Below, one piece after another: positions 25,001 through 37,732 of a DNA stretch of 64,000 nucleotides. The position numbers and the translations under genes were made by a program. The notes below the pieces were generated by a model that saw only the letters and a list, made by a program, of their open reading frames with translations, searched no databases and was not told where the DNA came from. Location of the stretch: the NCBI GenBank assembly GCA_903813345.2, contig CAIIXF020000009.1, forward strand, positions 808,001 through 872,000. The letters are read 5' to 3'. The DNA is from Owenia fusiformis. Its lineage: Eukaryota > Annelida > Polychaeta > Sabellida > Oweniidae. Every line of letters starts with the position of its first letter. The stretch's first letter is position 1.

Positions 25001-28000
25001 TTTAGAGGATATATGGCCGAGGTTTTCAGTGATATGGCCCGACATAGACTCTGAGAACCGAGGAAATATTTATTTATTTAGATATACACTTTTTAGCAGT
25101 GGCACTCTTACATTAAGGTGCATCTAATCGAAAATATCCACTTGGAAATTGGGACAGCTTTTATCCTTATTAATACTGAACTCAGAAACTGATAGATGCT
25201 GTCCTCTTTGCAATAGTGTGACGAATGACATCACAAAACATATATTATTACAGTGTCAAGTACTATTTCAAGAAAGAGATAATCTATTTAATGCTGTTGT
25301 TGATACATTAGTATTGTTGACTCAGTGGCGTTATTTAATACTGATGATGAGATATTTCTTGAAATTATTTTAGGTAGCAGAACAGATATGTTATTTGATT
25401 GTAATGATTGCATTTGGCAACAATTTTTAATAGTATCTGCGGTGAAAATAGATTATATTCTAAACCATGCTGTACTACATTTAAATATGTAAATACCTGG
25501 AATATTTGTAAATAATGTATATTTTATTATTATTATTTTTTCCTTAATTTTGAGTTAAGTTAAAATGTTAAATTGTAATCTTCATTTAATGGAGGAAATA
25601 AAGAATATACAATACAATACAATACATGTTGGTTAAAAACAGCACATTTTTAAAACTAAAATGGGTCTTAAAAAGAATTAAAACATAGGTATGTTAATAT
25701 TTACTTAAAATCTTACTTAAAAAGCTTTTTACTAAAGAGTCGAATAAAACACCATATTCGTGTCCCCCAAAGATGTATGCCTCATCTCCCAGTAACCATT
25801 TCAATTTTGTGTCAGTTGGGGCGCTAAAGAATATCCCTGTTAAATGTATGGGAATTTTATCCTCAAGTATTTTATAAAATTTGGATCTTTCCCCCGCAAA
25901 ATTAGAACAAAATAGTAATCGATGTTCTATATTCTCTTCTCTATTAGAGCAAAAATAATAGAATGGGCTATTAACTTGTACATTTGCCCATTTATATGTT
26001 TCACCTTTAAGACCTAGTTTCCCGGTCCGAGCAAGAAATTTTAATCGTGCACTTGCAAAATCAAAATCATTTCTTAAATAGTACTGTAAACCTTTATGTT
26101 TAAGATCAATAAGCTGTATATACAGTGTCAAGGAAGATTTTCCATTCATTTCAGTTTGTATCTCAGAGTCGCATGTCTTCTGAATAGATGGTTCATAATT
26201 TTCTATCAAATTATTTAAGTTATTGTCAATGCCTTTAAGGTCAATCAGTTTAAAGATATCATTTATGTGCTCGACATTGTATGCAAATCGTTCTTGCATT
26301 CTTGTTAGTAGTAATCTTATGAATGACCCCTGATCAAGAGTCTGTAAATAGAGAAAATATTGGATTTGTCGCTTGAGGACTATGTACTTAATTGGTGTCC
26401 AAGCAAGTTCATTAATGATGTCATATGCAGGGGTACTTTTTATATTCATATTGTGACGCGATAGTGACATATACGATTTATAACATACCTAGGATAATAT
26501 GCAGTTGCCAGAGAGTATATTTTCTTAATTGACTAACAAATATTTAAAAAAATAAAATTTGATGGTCTGTTCCCGTGTCTGCAAATGCATTACTACTCGC
26601 GATCAACAAGATAAAACTGCGTGAGCAATTTTAATAAACCTACAACTTTTAGGATTTTAAATACACGAATCTATCAATAAACACGATTATTAAATACATT
26701 TATGTGATGTTAGATGAATTAAATGGTGATTGAAGTGTGTTTAGAAAAATTGCTCGCTTAGTTTTATCATGGGCTCTACCACCCGATAGAGGCCATGGTT
26801 TTATCTTCAGTATAAAAATCTCTGTCATGCATCCATGCATCCATGTGCAGTGATTATTAATTTAAACAGTACTCTATAATTAGAATGAATTAATGATAAT
26901 TAGACAAATATAATTTGTTTCAGAATATGGTAGAGACGAGAGGACTGGCAGCGGATAGTCCATGGTATGTACGAGCAACTAACATGAAACAGAATATGTG
27001 GACCATATTACAGCATAACGCAGATGACAATAGAGATAAGGCGGTACGTAAATATTCAAGCTAAGATGATTAATGAAATGTTAAGTGTTCACTGGCTTTC
27101 TATCAAAATTACTCTTCCGTAAAATATGGCATCGTCGGTTCCCACGCTCAATCACTACGTTCTATAGGTCCGAAGCTGATGGAGCAAGATGAAAATATGG
27201 TAGGTTTGGGTTTTTGGAATCTATTTTCTCACCTTACATATAATTGCAGTATTTTGTTCAAAACTGATTTAACCTTGCTTCAAATTATCAAACTTTTTTA
27301 AAATCATGTACAAGTTCTCAGGAGTCACATCTGACCTCAAATTTAACATTTGACCTTCAATTTTGAACAAAATACTCAATCGGTCGGGCGCAGCCGATGA
27401 ATCGGACTAAATGTGACCTAGGTATACTGGTTGACGGTTATTAAGAAATACGCTGATATCAAATATTTTTTACATAGCCTTATATTTATAGTTGCTCCAT
27501 GCAAAAGTGCCATGTCTATATGAATCTCTTTTGGGAGAGCTTTCGGAAAGTATGGCGTGTTTGTAAGTAGAATTATTCCATTGCTTTGTGTTGTAAAATT
27601 AATTACTTTGTGTTCTCGTATTTTTAGTTAAGTCTGAGTGAATGGTGCAGTTTCTGGGATGATTTTGCCGTCCAATACAACAAGCGAAACTATATACCCT
27701 ATTGGTACAAAGAATTCATGGCGGTGACCTTTTACATAATGGACAAGAATGGTGCGACTTTTTTGCCTTTATTATCTAAAATGCAAAGAGCTGTACTTCT
27801 TATTATCAAAAGTCTTAGAATAGATGTATTATACATGTAAATGAAACTCAAAGGAGTGGTATCGATATGGTGAACTTTTTGAAGACGCGTTTTTCTTAAA
27901 CCAGTCATCAAAACATTCTGAATAGTTTACACATTGTCAATTTAACGGTCATCTTTTAGATGGAAACATTATAATTTGAAACGTATATACATGTATATCC

Positions 28001-30199
28001 TTTTCTCTATATTGTTTTAGAATACACATCAGACACTTCTTTTGTGCTTAGTATCATGTTCGGAATGAAATGAAACATCTATCCGAACCTCATTGGAACA
28101 AAACGACATTAACAGAACGTGTTTAGGTCTCTCAATATTGTAATTGTACAAAGGAAAGTTTGGTTGATTTCAAAAAGTATCTTGTTAATGAAATAAAAGA
28201 TTTATCTTAATTTTTAAATATTTTGGGGAGGGGGTTTTGCACAATTTTTGTTAAATCAACCAAAATTTCCTTTGTACTCGTATAACTATAATATTGAGAG
28301 GTCTAAGAAAATGTTGTATATGCTATTTTGTTCCAACAAGGACATTTTATTTCATTCTCAAGAATTGGTAGAAAGGAACAAAAAACAACTGCACCAAGAA
28401 ATAAGAAATGTTAACAAAAACAGTTATATTAAATATATAAGTAATTCAATAATTTTTGCATTAAATTGTTGCCAATCAGTCAACATTACATAAATGACCG
28501 TGTTTTTTACAGAATGTTTCAATCATTGGTTTAAGAGAAAAACATTGTTGAATTCAGTTCATCATACCGATACATATCCTTTGTTAAAAGTCTCTCATTT
28601 GACATCCAAATGTACTAAAAGTCTCTCATATAACACTAAAATGTCTTTAAAGTCTCATTTGACATTTAAAGGTATTCAAAGTCTCATTTGACACTTAAAT
28701 GTATTACAAGTCTCATTTGACATTTACATGTATTTAAATACTTTTACATTTATTAAAAGTCTCATCTATTTAGAGTCTCATTTAACATTTAAATGTATCT
28801 AAAGACGCATTTGACGCTTAAATGTATTTAAAGTCTCATTTGACGCTTAAATGTATTTAAAGTCTCATTTGACACTTAAATGTATTCAATGTCCCATTTG
28901 AAACTTAAATGTATTTAATGTCCCATTTGACACTTAATGTATTTAAAGTCTCACTTGACACTTAAATGAATTAAAAGTTATATTTGCCACTTAAATGTAC
29001 TAAGTATTTAAAGTTTCCTTTGACATATTAAATTCTCCTTTGACTCTTAAATGTATTTAAAGTTTCCATTAAAAGTTTCCTTTGATACTTACATGTGTTA
29101 GAAGTATCATTTGACACAAAAATCCCAACCCATTGCATTATGACCTTAATAATATTTAACAACCGTAGTACCCAGAGGCATGCAATACCAACCATAATTG
29201 CCAGTAGACGGTACTGCAATTTTTATAGTATATAACTATGTCACACCATGATTGCTATTATACAGGTGATGAACTTATAGATGCCAGCGATTTTGCCTCA
29301 TATTACAATGAAACACACAAACTTCCCTTGGACATAGTAGAGGCCGCATTCAAGAAGATTTCGGCCGCATTCAAGAAGACTTCGGTAAGTATTCTTCCTC
29401 AGTCAAACGCAGAACACCTACATGGGGTCGTCCATAAAAATGAACGAATCATTAATTAATTTGATAAGATTATCGGGACTGTTTATTACAGTTTCTTCGA
29501 ATTTGATATTTCAATAAAAAATTGTATAATTCACATATAAAGGATCTAAAGGATGTCTCTGGATGAAGCTTTGCATGCGATACGTTTTAAAGAACAATCA
29601 TTCTTTTTATTTCTCTCTGCATTTCAAAACGAGCATTTAAGATTCCCAAAAATTTAACGGGGCCATTGGAGGCATTCGAAAAACTAACAAAACGTCAAAT
29701 CCTGGTGTATGATTGATCACTACACACATTGAATACTATGCACCCCTCCTCCATTTTAAATCTCCAGCCGAAATTCCCTATTTTGGTTATTGATCAAAGG
29801 CTGTTTACATTTTGCGATCCAAAAGAATCCAAAAGATGTAGATGTTCGAATTATTGTGACTGAGTAACAAACTCAGATTGAAACATCAACAGGTCTTGCC
29901 ACGCTATCCAATGGAGACTTCCGGTCGCCATGGTTACATAGGGGAACGCGCAGACGCAAACATTGACCCATAAATTCAAATAGATAAATGCCAATGTGAT
30001 TTAAACCACATCAATTATCATATTTTATATGTTACTGTTAAAGAGACGCCTCTATACAAAATGTTTGTTTCAGGATGGGAAACCAGGAATTGATCTAGAA
30101 CAGTTCAAAGATATGATGATTGGGTTCACAGTTTCTAAAGATATGGAAAACCCAGGAAACATCTTAGGAGAAATGATGGTCAACGGCCGTAAAGTGTAA
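22032..30199 (+). CDS. Sarcoplasmic/calexcitin-like EF-hand calcium-binding protein (gene A1)
   Basis: Six exons, all in phase: 22032-22104, 23071-23123, 26924-27043, 27628-27751, 29266-29384 and 30074-30199 (TAA); 204 residues. The N-terminus reads MATTCFQEDSFWMSKMKYQF. EF-hand loops: DLDGSGSIENAD (exon 2), DDNRDKALSLSE (exons 3-4) and DKNGDELIDASD (exons 4-5), plus a degenerate fourth loop (DGKPGIDLEQF). Exon 5 ends in a 21-nt tandem duplication giving AAFKKIS-AAFKKTS. Length and spacing fit invertebrate sarcoplasmic calcium-binding proteins and calexcitins, cytosolic Ca2+ buffers or sensors; which of these it is cannot be decided. AATAAA-like signals lie near 30408-30425. An acceptor-like TATTTTTCAG sits one base before the ATG, hinting at a 5'UTR intron. 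Intron 2 holds a mariner and two LINE fragments. Confidence 0.87.
23190..24270 (-). mobile_element. Degenerate mariner element in intron 2 of A1
   Basis: Terminal repeats begin CGAGGGGTGATCCAAAAGTC and continue through TTGGACG, inverted at the right end, with TA on both sides. The length (1081 bp) is slightly short of a full mariner. Transposase remnants lie on the minus strand. It is absent from unit B. Confidence 0.88.
23530..23943 (-). pseudogene. Mariner transposase remnant
   Basis: The minus strand encodes a decayed mariner C-terminus. YARYSLDMALCDFLPFLKLK corresponds to the conserved stretch around the last catalytic Asp of mariner/SETMAR-type transposases. The frame is followed by NVFYSLDEI and, after a frame break, QIHGKYVEK. 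No full-length frame or start remains. Confidence 0.8.
25090..25626 (+). pseudogene. LINE 3' end fragment
   Basis: Short frame 25149-25373 contains a LINE-type C-terminal zinc knuckle, CPLCNSVTNDITKHILLQC (C-x2-C-x8-H-x4-5-C). Non-coding sequence follows and ends in an AATAAAG and an ATACA microsatellite tail (25600-25626), as at many LINE 3' ends. It is 5'-truncated, within intron 2 of A1. Confidence 0.65.
25694..26470 (-). pseudogene. LINE ORF2 C-terminal fragment
   Basis: One 258-codon minus-strand frame. The pattern FASARLKFLARTGKLGLKG, then FYYFCSNREENIEHRLLFC, resembles the region after the reverse transcriptase in LINEs: a basic helical stretch and a C-x-H-x-C knuckle, with the usual first Cys pair incomplete. 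No reverse-transcriptase core is attached. It lies in intron 2 of A1 and is probably a 5'-truncated insertion. Low similarity leaves its clade open. Confidence 0.6.
28590..29110 (+). repeat. 29-nt tandem repeat in intron 4 of A1
   Basis: About 16-18 degenerate copies of GTCTCATTTGACACTTAAAT plus GTATTTAAA. The homologous array is in B1 at 52290-52790. The repeats abut with no unique spacers, so this is a minisatellite and not a CRISPR. Confidence 0.9.
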
Positions 30200-30665
30200 A
30201 GGATCTTCCTTATAAGGGACACTGTATTGTGTTTTGCAAAGTTAAGACTTTGTTTGATATCCAACCGGATTCATTACAAAATCACTTCTTTGTATTACAT
30301 TTTATTGATTGAATACAAAAAAAACATGGACGTGGCTGATATTGCTATTGCTTAGCCACAGAAACCTGTCAAATTATTGTATTTACTCAAAAATAATCAA
30401 TAATCAAAATAAATCAATAAATAACATAAAATTACATGTCTGTGTAAGTATGGCTTAATTGTATACAATCCTAAATTCTTTGTAACGAAATCAGACAACG
30501 TTTTTGTTTAATTTCGAAATGTCTTGAACTAACATTACAAATTGAATATTCATCCCCATATCCGGACCATTTAACCCAGAGACAACTTTAACTCCAGACA
30601 ATTAAATACATGTAGGTATTAATCTTTTGACACGTACAAGCCCATTATGCTATATTCTTTTCGGT

Positions 30666-32380
30666 ATGATTAAAGATAATTCCTTTTGGATGGCCAAAAT
30701 GAGGCATTTGTTTTACATGTGGTTTGGTAATTACACTTTTTTAAAGTTATTTACAGTTTATTCTATGATATTTGATCAGCACTCTCTCATGTAGATATCT
30801 AGCACATGAGTGGATGAAAACCAACTATGTACATGTATATCTTAGGATGTTCCTTCCATTCCATAATAATCTCAAAGTTAAAGCTATATTCGATGGTTAG
30901 GCAAAAATTTGCCGCAAATATGATATTGTTTCGCTGGTTACAAAATATTGGTCTTATTTTGACACACCTTGAATAAAAGAGTGACTATGAAAACATTCGA
31001 TTGTTGATTTTTAGATACTGATCGTAATGGGGCTATTGAAAAGCAGGACTTTGACTTTATGTTCCAAGTATTATTCCAAGTTCTCATATACAAGTTACCC
31101 CGAACATCACTATTTTACACTTGTATTTCATAATAATTTGAAGTAGGTATTCTATTAACATGAATACAGAATGTACATTGAAACCTGTCTAATCCAAATG
31201 CCATTTGGACCAGCTAAGCGTTCGGATTAGGAGGTATTCACATTTTTAGTTTTTTTGCATTCATGAGATTCTGGATTTTGAAGATATGTAAACACACTCT
31301 CATTTGACAAATGAATTTAGTCATAATGGAAAGCCCCATTCTGAACAGTTTTTTCGAAAGTTTTTTATAACATGGCAAATCAGTGTTCAATATTTTAACA
31401 AATATTTGTCAATGAGCAATTTTGGATAAAATATGTATTTTTTATGAAAAGTGTTCAGATAAGGGAGATTTATATTAAAAATATGACTGTTCACTGTTCA
31501 AAATATACTTAAAAGGGCACTATACTAATTTCTCAAATGTACTCTAAAAGAACAAATACTAATACCTCAATATATTTTAAGAGAAGTCCATACTAGTTCA
31601 CTTTTGAATACTTAAATATATTTCAAAATGGGATTGTACTACTTTCTCAAATGTACTCTAAAAAGAGACTATACTAATTACCTGAATATATTTTAAGAGA
31701 AATATATACTAGTTCACTTTTGAATACTAAGATGTATTTCAAAATGGGACTATGCTAATTTCTCAAGTGTACTTTAAAAATAGACTATAGTGATTCCTTA
31801 GATATATTTAAAAATGAACTATATATACTAATTTCTGACTATACACTGTATAAAATGAAGAATATTGCTTACAATTAACGAGCAATTCTAGTATTTATTT
31901 GTTTCGAATTGCATGTTATAAGCAATGATGATCACTGACAGAACGCAGACAATAACTGCATATATGGAACACAAATATATGCAGCTAAAAAGGGTAAACC
32001 GCTAAAAAGAACTATACTAACTTCTCAAGTGTATCTTATTTCTAATTATTTCTTATACTAGTATATCAAAATGGAACGATACTAATAATTTAAAAGGAGA
32101 TAATAACTTGAATATGTTGCAAAAGTGATCTATACGAATTTCCAAAGTAAAGTTTAAAATGGGACTTTACTGATTATTAAATACATTTCAAAATGGTACT
32201 ATACTAATTACTTATTAAGTATACTTTAAAAGGGGACTATAGAGATTTCTTAAATATATTTCAAAATGGAACTATTCTAATAACGGGTTGGCCTAGAAAA
32301 TCAAGAGTGGAAAAGAGCCAATGAAAAACAATTTATGGACCAAACCTAGTTCTGGTGCAGATGTAGACAAAAACGATGAG
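30666..32380 (+). pseudogene. Broken EF-hand gene (A2), paralogue of B2
   Basis: Exon 1 (30666-30726, MIKDNSFWMAKMRHLFYMWF) and exon 2 (31015-31067, loop DTDRNGAIEKQD) are sound and in phase (61 and 53 nt, as in B2). The exon 3 remnant (32268-32380) is 113 nt against 120 nt in B2: it has a 2-nt and a 5-nt deletion, the acceptor AAAAG is changed to AAAAT, and the donor is GC. No exon 4 homologue was found up to 39.5 kb. The family would be the same cytosolic Ca2+-binding type as A1, but this copy appears dead. It lies 467 bp downstream of the A1 stop. Confidence 0.85.
31480..32290 (+). repeat. Degenerate about 60-nt AT-rich tandem repeat
   Basis: Repeated words CTATACTAATTTCTCAAATG, TACTCTAAAAG and TTAAATATATTTCAAAATGG, interrupted at about 31840-32010. 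The last unit runs into the 5' end of A2 exon 3. The same unit precedes exon 3 of B2 at 61976-62150. Confidence 0.8.
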
Positions 32381-33119
32381 GCAAGTAAAATTATCATAAT
32401 TCACAACCCATTCTCATCACATCGTACAACCAGAACTCTACACACCATGGTGTGATTTTGGAGCCAAGTTTGTAATAGTCCTCATTTATTTCGACGTTTC
32501 GACAGAATATGAACTTGCTACACAGAGATGCCTTTAGTATCATTACGTCTCAACATTTTATCTGTCGTGAGTAATATCTAAAACTTCTCAAAGCTTCTAC
32601 AGGGTTTCAAATAAATATGTTCTCCCCTTGATTTCAAGAGAGTGAACCTTTGTGCACAAAAGTGCTCCAGTTTCCAAAATACATGGAACAATTTAGAGAA
32701 ATCAATTTTATTTAGAAAGTGTATCACGTGAAATAAATTCTCGTCGGTATAAGGAATTGAGAATGGGGTGTGTAAATATGGCTAAATTGTATTCACTGTC
32801 CTTACTTATATTTGTAGCACCCTGGCAAAAGGAATGGTGTACTTTTTGAACACCTGTTTCTCTTAAGCTTTTCTCTATATTGTTTTAGGAAACACATCTG
32901 ACACTTGTTTTGTTCTTGGTATCATATTTTCTTTATGAAATGTAACATTTATCCGAACCTTATTGGAACAAAACGATATAAACACAACTTAGGTCTCTCA
33001 ATATTGTTATATTACAAAGGAAAGTTAAGTTGATTTTAAAAAAGTATCTTGTTAATGAAATAAAAGGTTTATCTTAATTTTTATCTATTTCGGAGGGATT
33101 TGTATATTTGTCGTATCGA
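32381..33119. other. Duplicated intron sequence
   Basis: 32381-32780 matches B at 62260-62750 (intron 3 of the A2/B2 gene). 32850-33060 matches the intron-4 sequence of A1 (27990-28200), including TTTCTCTATATTGTTTTAG. No exon is seen. Confidence 0.7.
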
Positions 33120-33366
33120 CCATTGTCCCATCGTGATATTATGATCATTGTATCTGAGAGGTCAAGTTCTGCAATTATATTCCTGATTGTACGTCCCATA
33201 CCATTGTCCCATCGTGATATTATGATCATTGTATCTGAGAGGTCAAGTTCTGCAATTGTATTCCTGATTGTACGTCCCATACCATTGTCCCATCGTGATA
33301 TTATGATCATTGTATCTGAGAGGTCAAGTTCTGCAATTGTATTCCTGATTGTAAGTCCCATACCAT
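33120..33366 (+). repeat. 81-nt minisatellite, three copies
   Basis: Three almost identical units start at 33120, 33201 and 33282 (CCATTGTCCCATCGTGATAT...), with one or two differences. The 81-nt period keeps both strands open as repeat by-products. No gene is inferred. Confidence 0.9.
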
Positions 33367-34209
33367 TGTCTCCATCAATTTGAAAATTATAATATTTCCT
33401 GGCACCATTTTCTGATCACAAATGTATGTTACATATGGAACTTATACACCCAAAGGGGTGTCTTTTCATGTCAATGTGAAATACTGTAACATCTGAAACA
33501 TTTGAAATAAAGTGAATTGAATTGTATTGAAAAGTGATGTATCTTGAATGAGATTTACTAGTATAGCTTGCATTCATTCTCAAGTGAGGAAATTGAAGTG
33601 CAATGAGACGCAGGTGATGTGAAAACAAACAATTTTTGCAATATATTGGCAGTCGGCACTCCGTAATTTGCAGGTAGGTGGACAGGCAACCCTGGTGGGG
33701 TCTTGTATTGTTTTCGCGGGGATGGAAGGATCCAAAATTGTATCTTCCATTCAAAGCATATTGTAACATAAAGCCGACAAAATGGTTAAAAAAAATCTCT
33801 TCAGGCTAGAGGTTTCATGGTTTAAAACCTTTCTGATGATTCCATTTTCGAACTAAACATAAAGCTCCATTCAAAGTCGAATCTATCGATAAATACACTA
33901 AGTATAAGCACTAGTCTAGTGAACATTCAAAATGGCAGCAATAATCTTGTGCTAATTTTTTATTTATATTCATTGTTGCAGTGACCCATACCATGCACAT
34001 AAGTTATTTTGCAGTTTTTGGCAAGCATTTCCATACAGCATTTGAAATATTTTAATGACGCCCCCTGTATGCATTCGTGCATCAATGTAATCCAATGAAA
34101 CGTATCATTCCTTCTATTATTTATTATATTCTGTTATGAATGTCAAATACAGTTCCATGTACCACTGAATTAGGATATCAAGCACATAAGAAATAATGAT
34201 GTATTAGAT
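33367..34209. other. Intergenic, nothing recognised
   Basis: No exon, transposon end or RNA gene was recognised. The longest frame (minus strand, 33416-33769) has no recognisable domain. Confidence 0.45.
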
Positions 34210-35815
34210 GCAAATGTATGAATGCAGGTACCACCATATAAATAATCAATAACAATTCGAACATATACAGCAGCATGACTGGAATGAATTCAGTGCCTAA
34301 GTTTCAAACAAAGATTTTAGTCAGCTATTTTGACAGACACACACGGACCAGAATTTAAGAGAGCGGGATACAGTTACAACTTTGTGTAGGTTAGTAATCA
34401 TTTCTTATATCGAAGTGCAATTTTTTGCAATTTTTTTGCTCCTCTTTTAGCAGACTTTTTTCTATTCTCGTATGAGTATAATTTTTTACAAAAGATGATG
34501 AAAGAGTAAAAAGTAAATTTCATACTGCAAAGTTATTTAATAAGACAAATCGATATATTGATGACTTGTTAAGTTTAGAAAACCCAAATTTAAAGACTTT
34601 GTAGGTGAGATATATCCTACTGAGCTAGAATTGAAAAAGACTAATGAATCTGGTATGAGTGCACCTTATCTTGATCTTCGTATTAACATTGAACGAGACA
34701 ACAGTATATATTGTAAATTATACGACAAAAGAGATGACTTTAATTTTGACATTGTTAATTTTCCACATTTGGATAGCAATATTCCACTAAACCCAGCATA
34801 TGGGGTTTATGTATCCCAGCTTATTAGATATAGTAGGGCGTGTTCAAAATATCTAGATTTCAAGTCGAGACACCATATTTTAGTGATCAAGCTGCTAGGT
34901 CAAGGTTATACCTGTAAAAACTTAAGAAATCCTTTCCGGGCTTTGTTGAAAAGCACAAGTCATTATTTTGAAATTTCAAGTTTTACCACTTGAGACGCTG
35001 AAGGATGTAATAAATTTAAATTGGCAATGAACTCACAATTTTTTCACTTGGCACCCTTTGAGATGGATCCCGGTTATGGCATTAATGGTTGAGAAATAGG
35101 GATCGAAACCAGCCATAGTTTTATCCTGATCACCATATCATTTGAGACTGAAAACTCTATCTTTTATGAGTACTAGTATCTTAAAACTATTTTTGATGTT
35201 ATGAGTATCGGCTATCAATTTTTTTCAATTTTTCTTCAACATGTATTGTAATGACTTCAGTATGAATGAAATGTCCCTTGGTGTTCTGGTCCTGGATTGT
35301 GATATTGGTTCTCGATTTTTACGTTAGATCATGGTTTTGGGATATATAGGGTCTACTAATCTTATGACAGATTTACACTTGCAGTTTGCTTTTCTTGTTG
35401 GGTTTCTTCAAAGTTTTTTTGTCACCATTCCCTTTGGCATTTGCGCTAATATATTCCTTGATTTCAGTTTATCGATCGGTTTCATTGGTTTTCCTAGTAT
35501 CGAAAACAAAAAAGAAAAGTTCCCTTGGATGCTAATGTTGCTTATATAATGCAGTGCCGTTATATGAAATATTGTTCTGGTTAGCTAGAATTGGACACAA
35601 CAATTATGTATAAATAAAACATTAAATCTATTATCAAATATTATACTATTTCCTTAAGCATAAGACCCCCCCTATAAGAGGGCTTAACAGTACATAACGA
35701 TAATTTAGAGAATACGTAACAATAAACGGTCATTCCACATATAAGGGGACAATTTGTAGCATCTTAAGTTTTATGGACATGATTTTGAAAATTAGTGGTG
35801 TAAAATTCTCAAGAG
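34210..35815 (+). repeat. Dispersed repeat, copy 2, split by RT sequence
   Basis: 34210-34400, about 35488-35655 and 35692-35815 correspond to 14455-14640, 14695-14885 and 17965-18125. In this copy the first two blocks are separated by reverse-transcriptase-derived sequence; in the first copy a Harbinger element separates the second and third. Confidence 0.75.
34445..34993 (+). pseudogene. Reverse-transcriptase fragment with YIDD box
   Basis: After SYEYNF near 34465 and two frame breaks comes NRYIDDLLSLENPN (about 34546-34590), the YxDD catalytic box of reverse transcriptases. It is followed by the frame 34631-34993 with APYLDLRINIERDNS, YDKRDDFNFDIVNFPHLDSN and YGVYVSQLIRYSRAC. This C-terminal block is common in invertebrate reverse transcriptases, probably of Penelope-like or related type. 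The 5' part and any endonuclease are missing. Confidence 0.72.
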
Positions 35816-35866
35816 CAATATTGACGAAGATAGGGACCAAACACTGAAAAGAGCCCCTAAAAGTGG

Positions 35867-36193
35867 ATGTGGGATATATACTTTGTTACCATAGCAACGT
35901 CGCAACTACACTCACATAATTTTAACAATGTTAATTCACCAATGTGCGCTTGCGAACTAGAATCAGAAACACTCAACCATTTTCTTTTCAGATGCCCCCT
36001 CCATGTAGATGATTTCAAGTTGCTTAACGATAAAATAACACGTGAAAATCCAATGATAAAGTTTAACTCTCTAACTCGAGCCAATAAGGCTAACACTTTA
36101 CTATTTGGTCATCATCTCTGTAATAAAAATGAAAATTCATGTATCATCAAATCATTTGCTGAATATCTAGACATAGCATTTTCTAACCGCTGA
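35867..36193 (+). pseudogene. LINE C-terminal fragment with zinc knuckle
   Basis: The frame carries CACELESETLNHFLFRCP (C-x-C-x7-H-x4-C), the terminal knuckle of CR1/Jockey-type LINEs, and then ends in a stop. The preceding sequence (TTGTTACCATAGCAACG) also occurs near 36518, so the fragment is embedded in repeated DNA. Confidence 0.65.
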
Positions 36194-37732
36194 GTCATTC
36201 TTTAGAGCACCACCAACATGCTACTAGTCGTGCGAGCCTCACTTGGCTGTATACCTTCAACTATGTAACACCGATGTACGTCAACTCCTATATTTCTGTA
36301 AAAATGGCTCATAATGTCAAGTTGACCGAGCCACTGACTTAAACACTAAATAAAAAAAACAAAAAACGCCGTTACGGATTCAAACTTAATATCACCTGAT
36401 TGCATTATGTATTACATTCCATTTGGTGTAAATTTCCTTAAAATCTGAGCAATAATGGCGGAAACACTAAACACTGAAAAGAGGATCTAAAGGTGGGCGT
36501 GGCATATTTACTTGGTTACCATAGCAACGCCGTCGCGGAATCAGAATTACCAACATCATTTTTCTTGATCAGTATCACTTCTAGTTCATGAAAACATATG
36601 TCACTTAGCTCGCCTCTAAAAAGGATACAGAACCTCTTATTTGGACTTTTGCTCCCACAGTATGGATTAAACACGAATTATGAGTTATGAGTTAATCCAT
36701 TTGATCTTGGAACCATTCTTTGAACTTTTCTTAAAGATGATACATTGGTCTTTCATATGCATTTATTTTTTACAGCCAGAAACTACTCGCCAAAAAATTA
36801 TCAACTGTCAAAGTTCTGTTGCACTAACTTCCGTCATCCTTTTGAATTTTCTTTCTACAGTCCTTGTTGCCCCTTTACATGATGTGGAGTTGGAACTCAG
36901 GAGTTGGATGCCTGTTCAACGATGCCACATGGGCATCGTTGAATACATCGGTCACTGAAATATTACAGATATTGAATGATGTAAGGTTGGATATCTGTAT
37001 ATATTTCCTAGGATGTATTCCCACACGAAAATATATATACAGAAGTAGGGTCATACTCGGCAAGGGTAATTTGAATATTGAAACTGAGCTACCTCGGATT
37101 ATTGTGTAAATCAAGGCCAATGTTTGTAAATAACATTGATTATACACTACAACATTTACGTTTTATAAAAGGCACCGATCTAATATTGACGGTGAATTGT
37201 TTTCAACAATCGAGTCCATCAAAAGTCAGGAGTTTAAGGTTGCATATAAAATCGAAACTCCAACCTATACGTATGACAAATCGCCCATACAAACACATCG
37301 CTTATATTATATATAAATATTTTCCGTTCACGTTAAGGTTGTGAAAAACATTGCAAGCTTGACGTCTTACAAGCTGGTTCATTTTCAATTTAAAAAACTT
37401 CGCATCTTTAACAATTACTGAGCCAAATCCAAATGAACGAATAAACAACCAATGTTAATTAAAATACTTTTCCCATCGGGCTCCAACTGTATTATATGAT
37501 TGTAAACTGTGTTATGAAATAAAAATATATTAAACGTAACGTACACAGGGGTTTACTTCATCATACGAATAGGGGTCTCGCATCATAGGAACCCCCGGTC
37601 TTGATTTCCCCCCCAAAATATTTGTGGAAAAATTCATTGCAATAACCAGAAACATATATTCACCCACCCATGAAGCCAATTATTTTTTACTGCTTTATAA
37701 ATGTTGAATGGCAGTCATATTGAGTTCTATAA
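36194..37732. other. Intergenic, no supported gene
   Basis: Repeat remnants only, such as TGGTTACCATAGCAACGCC at about 36518. Small frames at 36680-37344 overlap on both strands with no recognisable domain. Confidence 0.45.

Noticed and set aside
28590-29110. Regular 29-nt repeats resembling a CRISPR array
   Set aside because: Units abut and are degenerate, with no unique spacers; the host is a eukaryote and the same array sits in a paralogous intron.
33416-33769. 117-codon minus-strand frame
   Set aside because: No recognisable domain and no splice or start evidence; AT-rich intergenic DNA.
36680-37344. Several overlapping 80-90-codon frames on both strands
   Set aside because: No conserved motif; mutually overlapping frames suggest chance.
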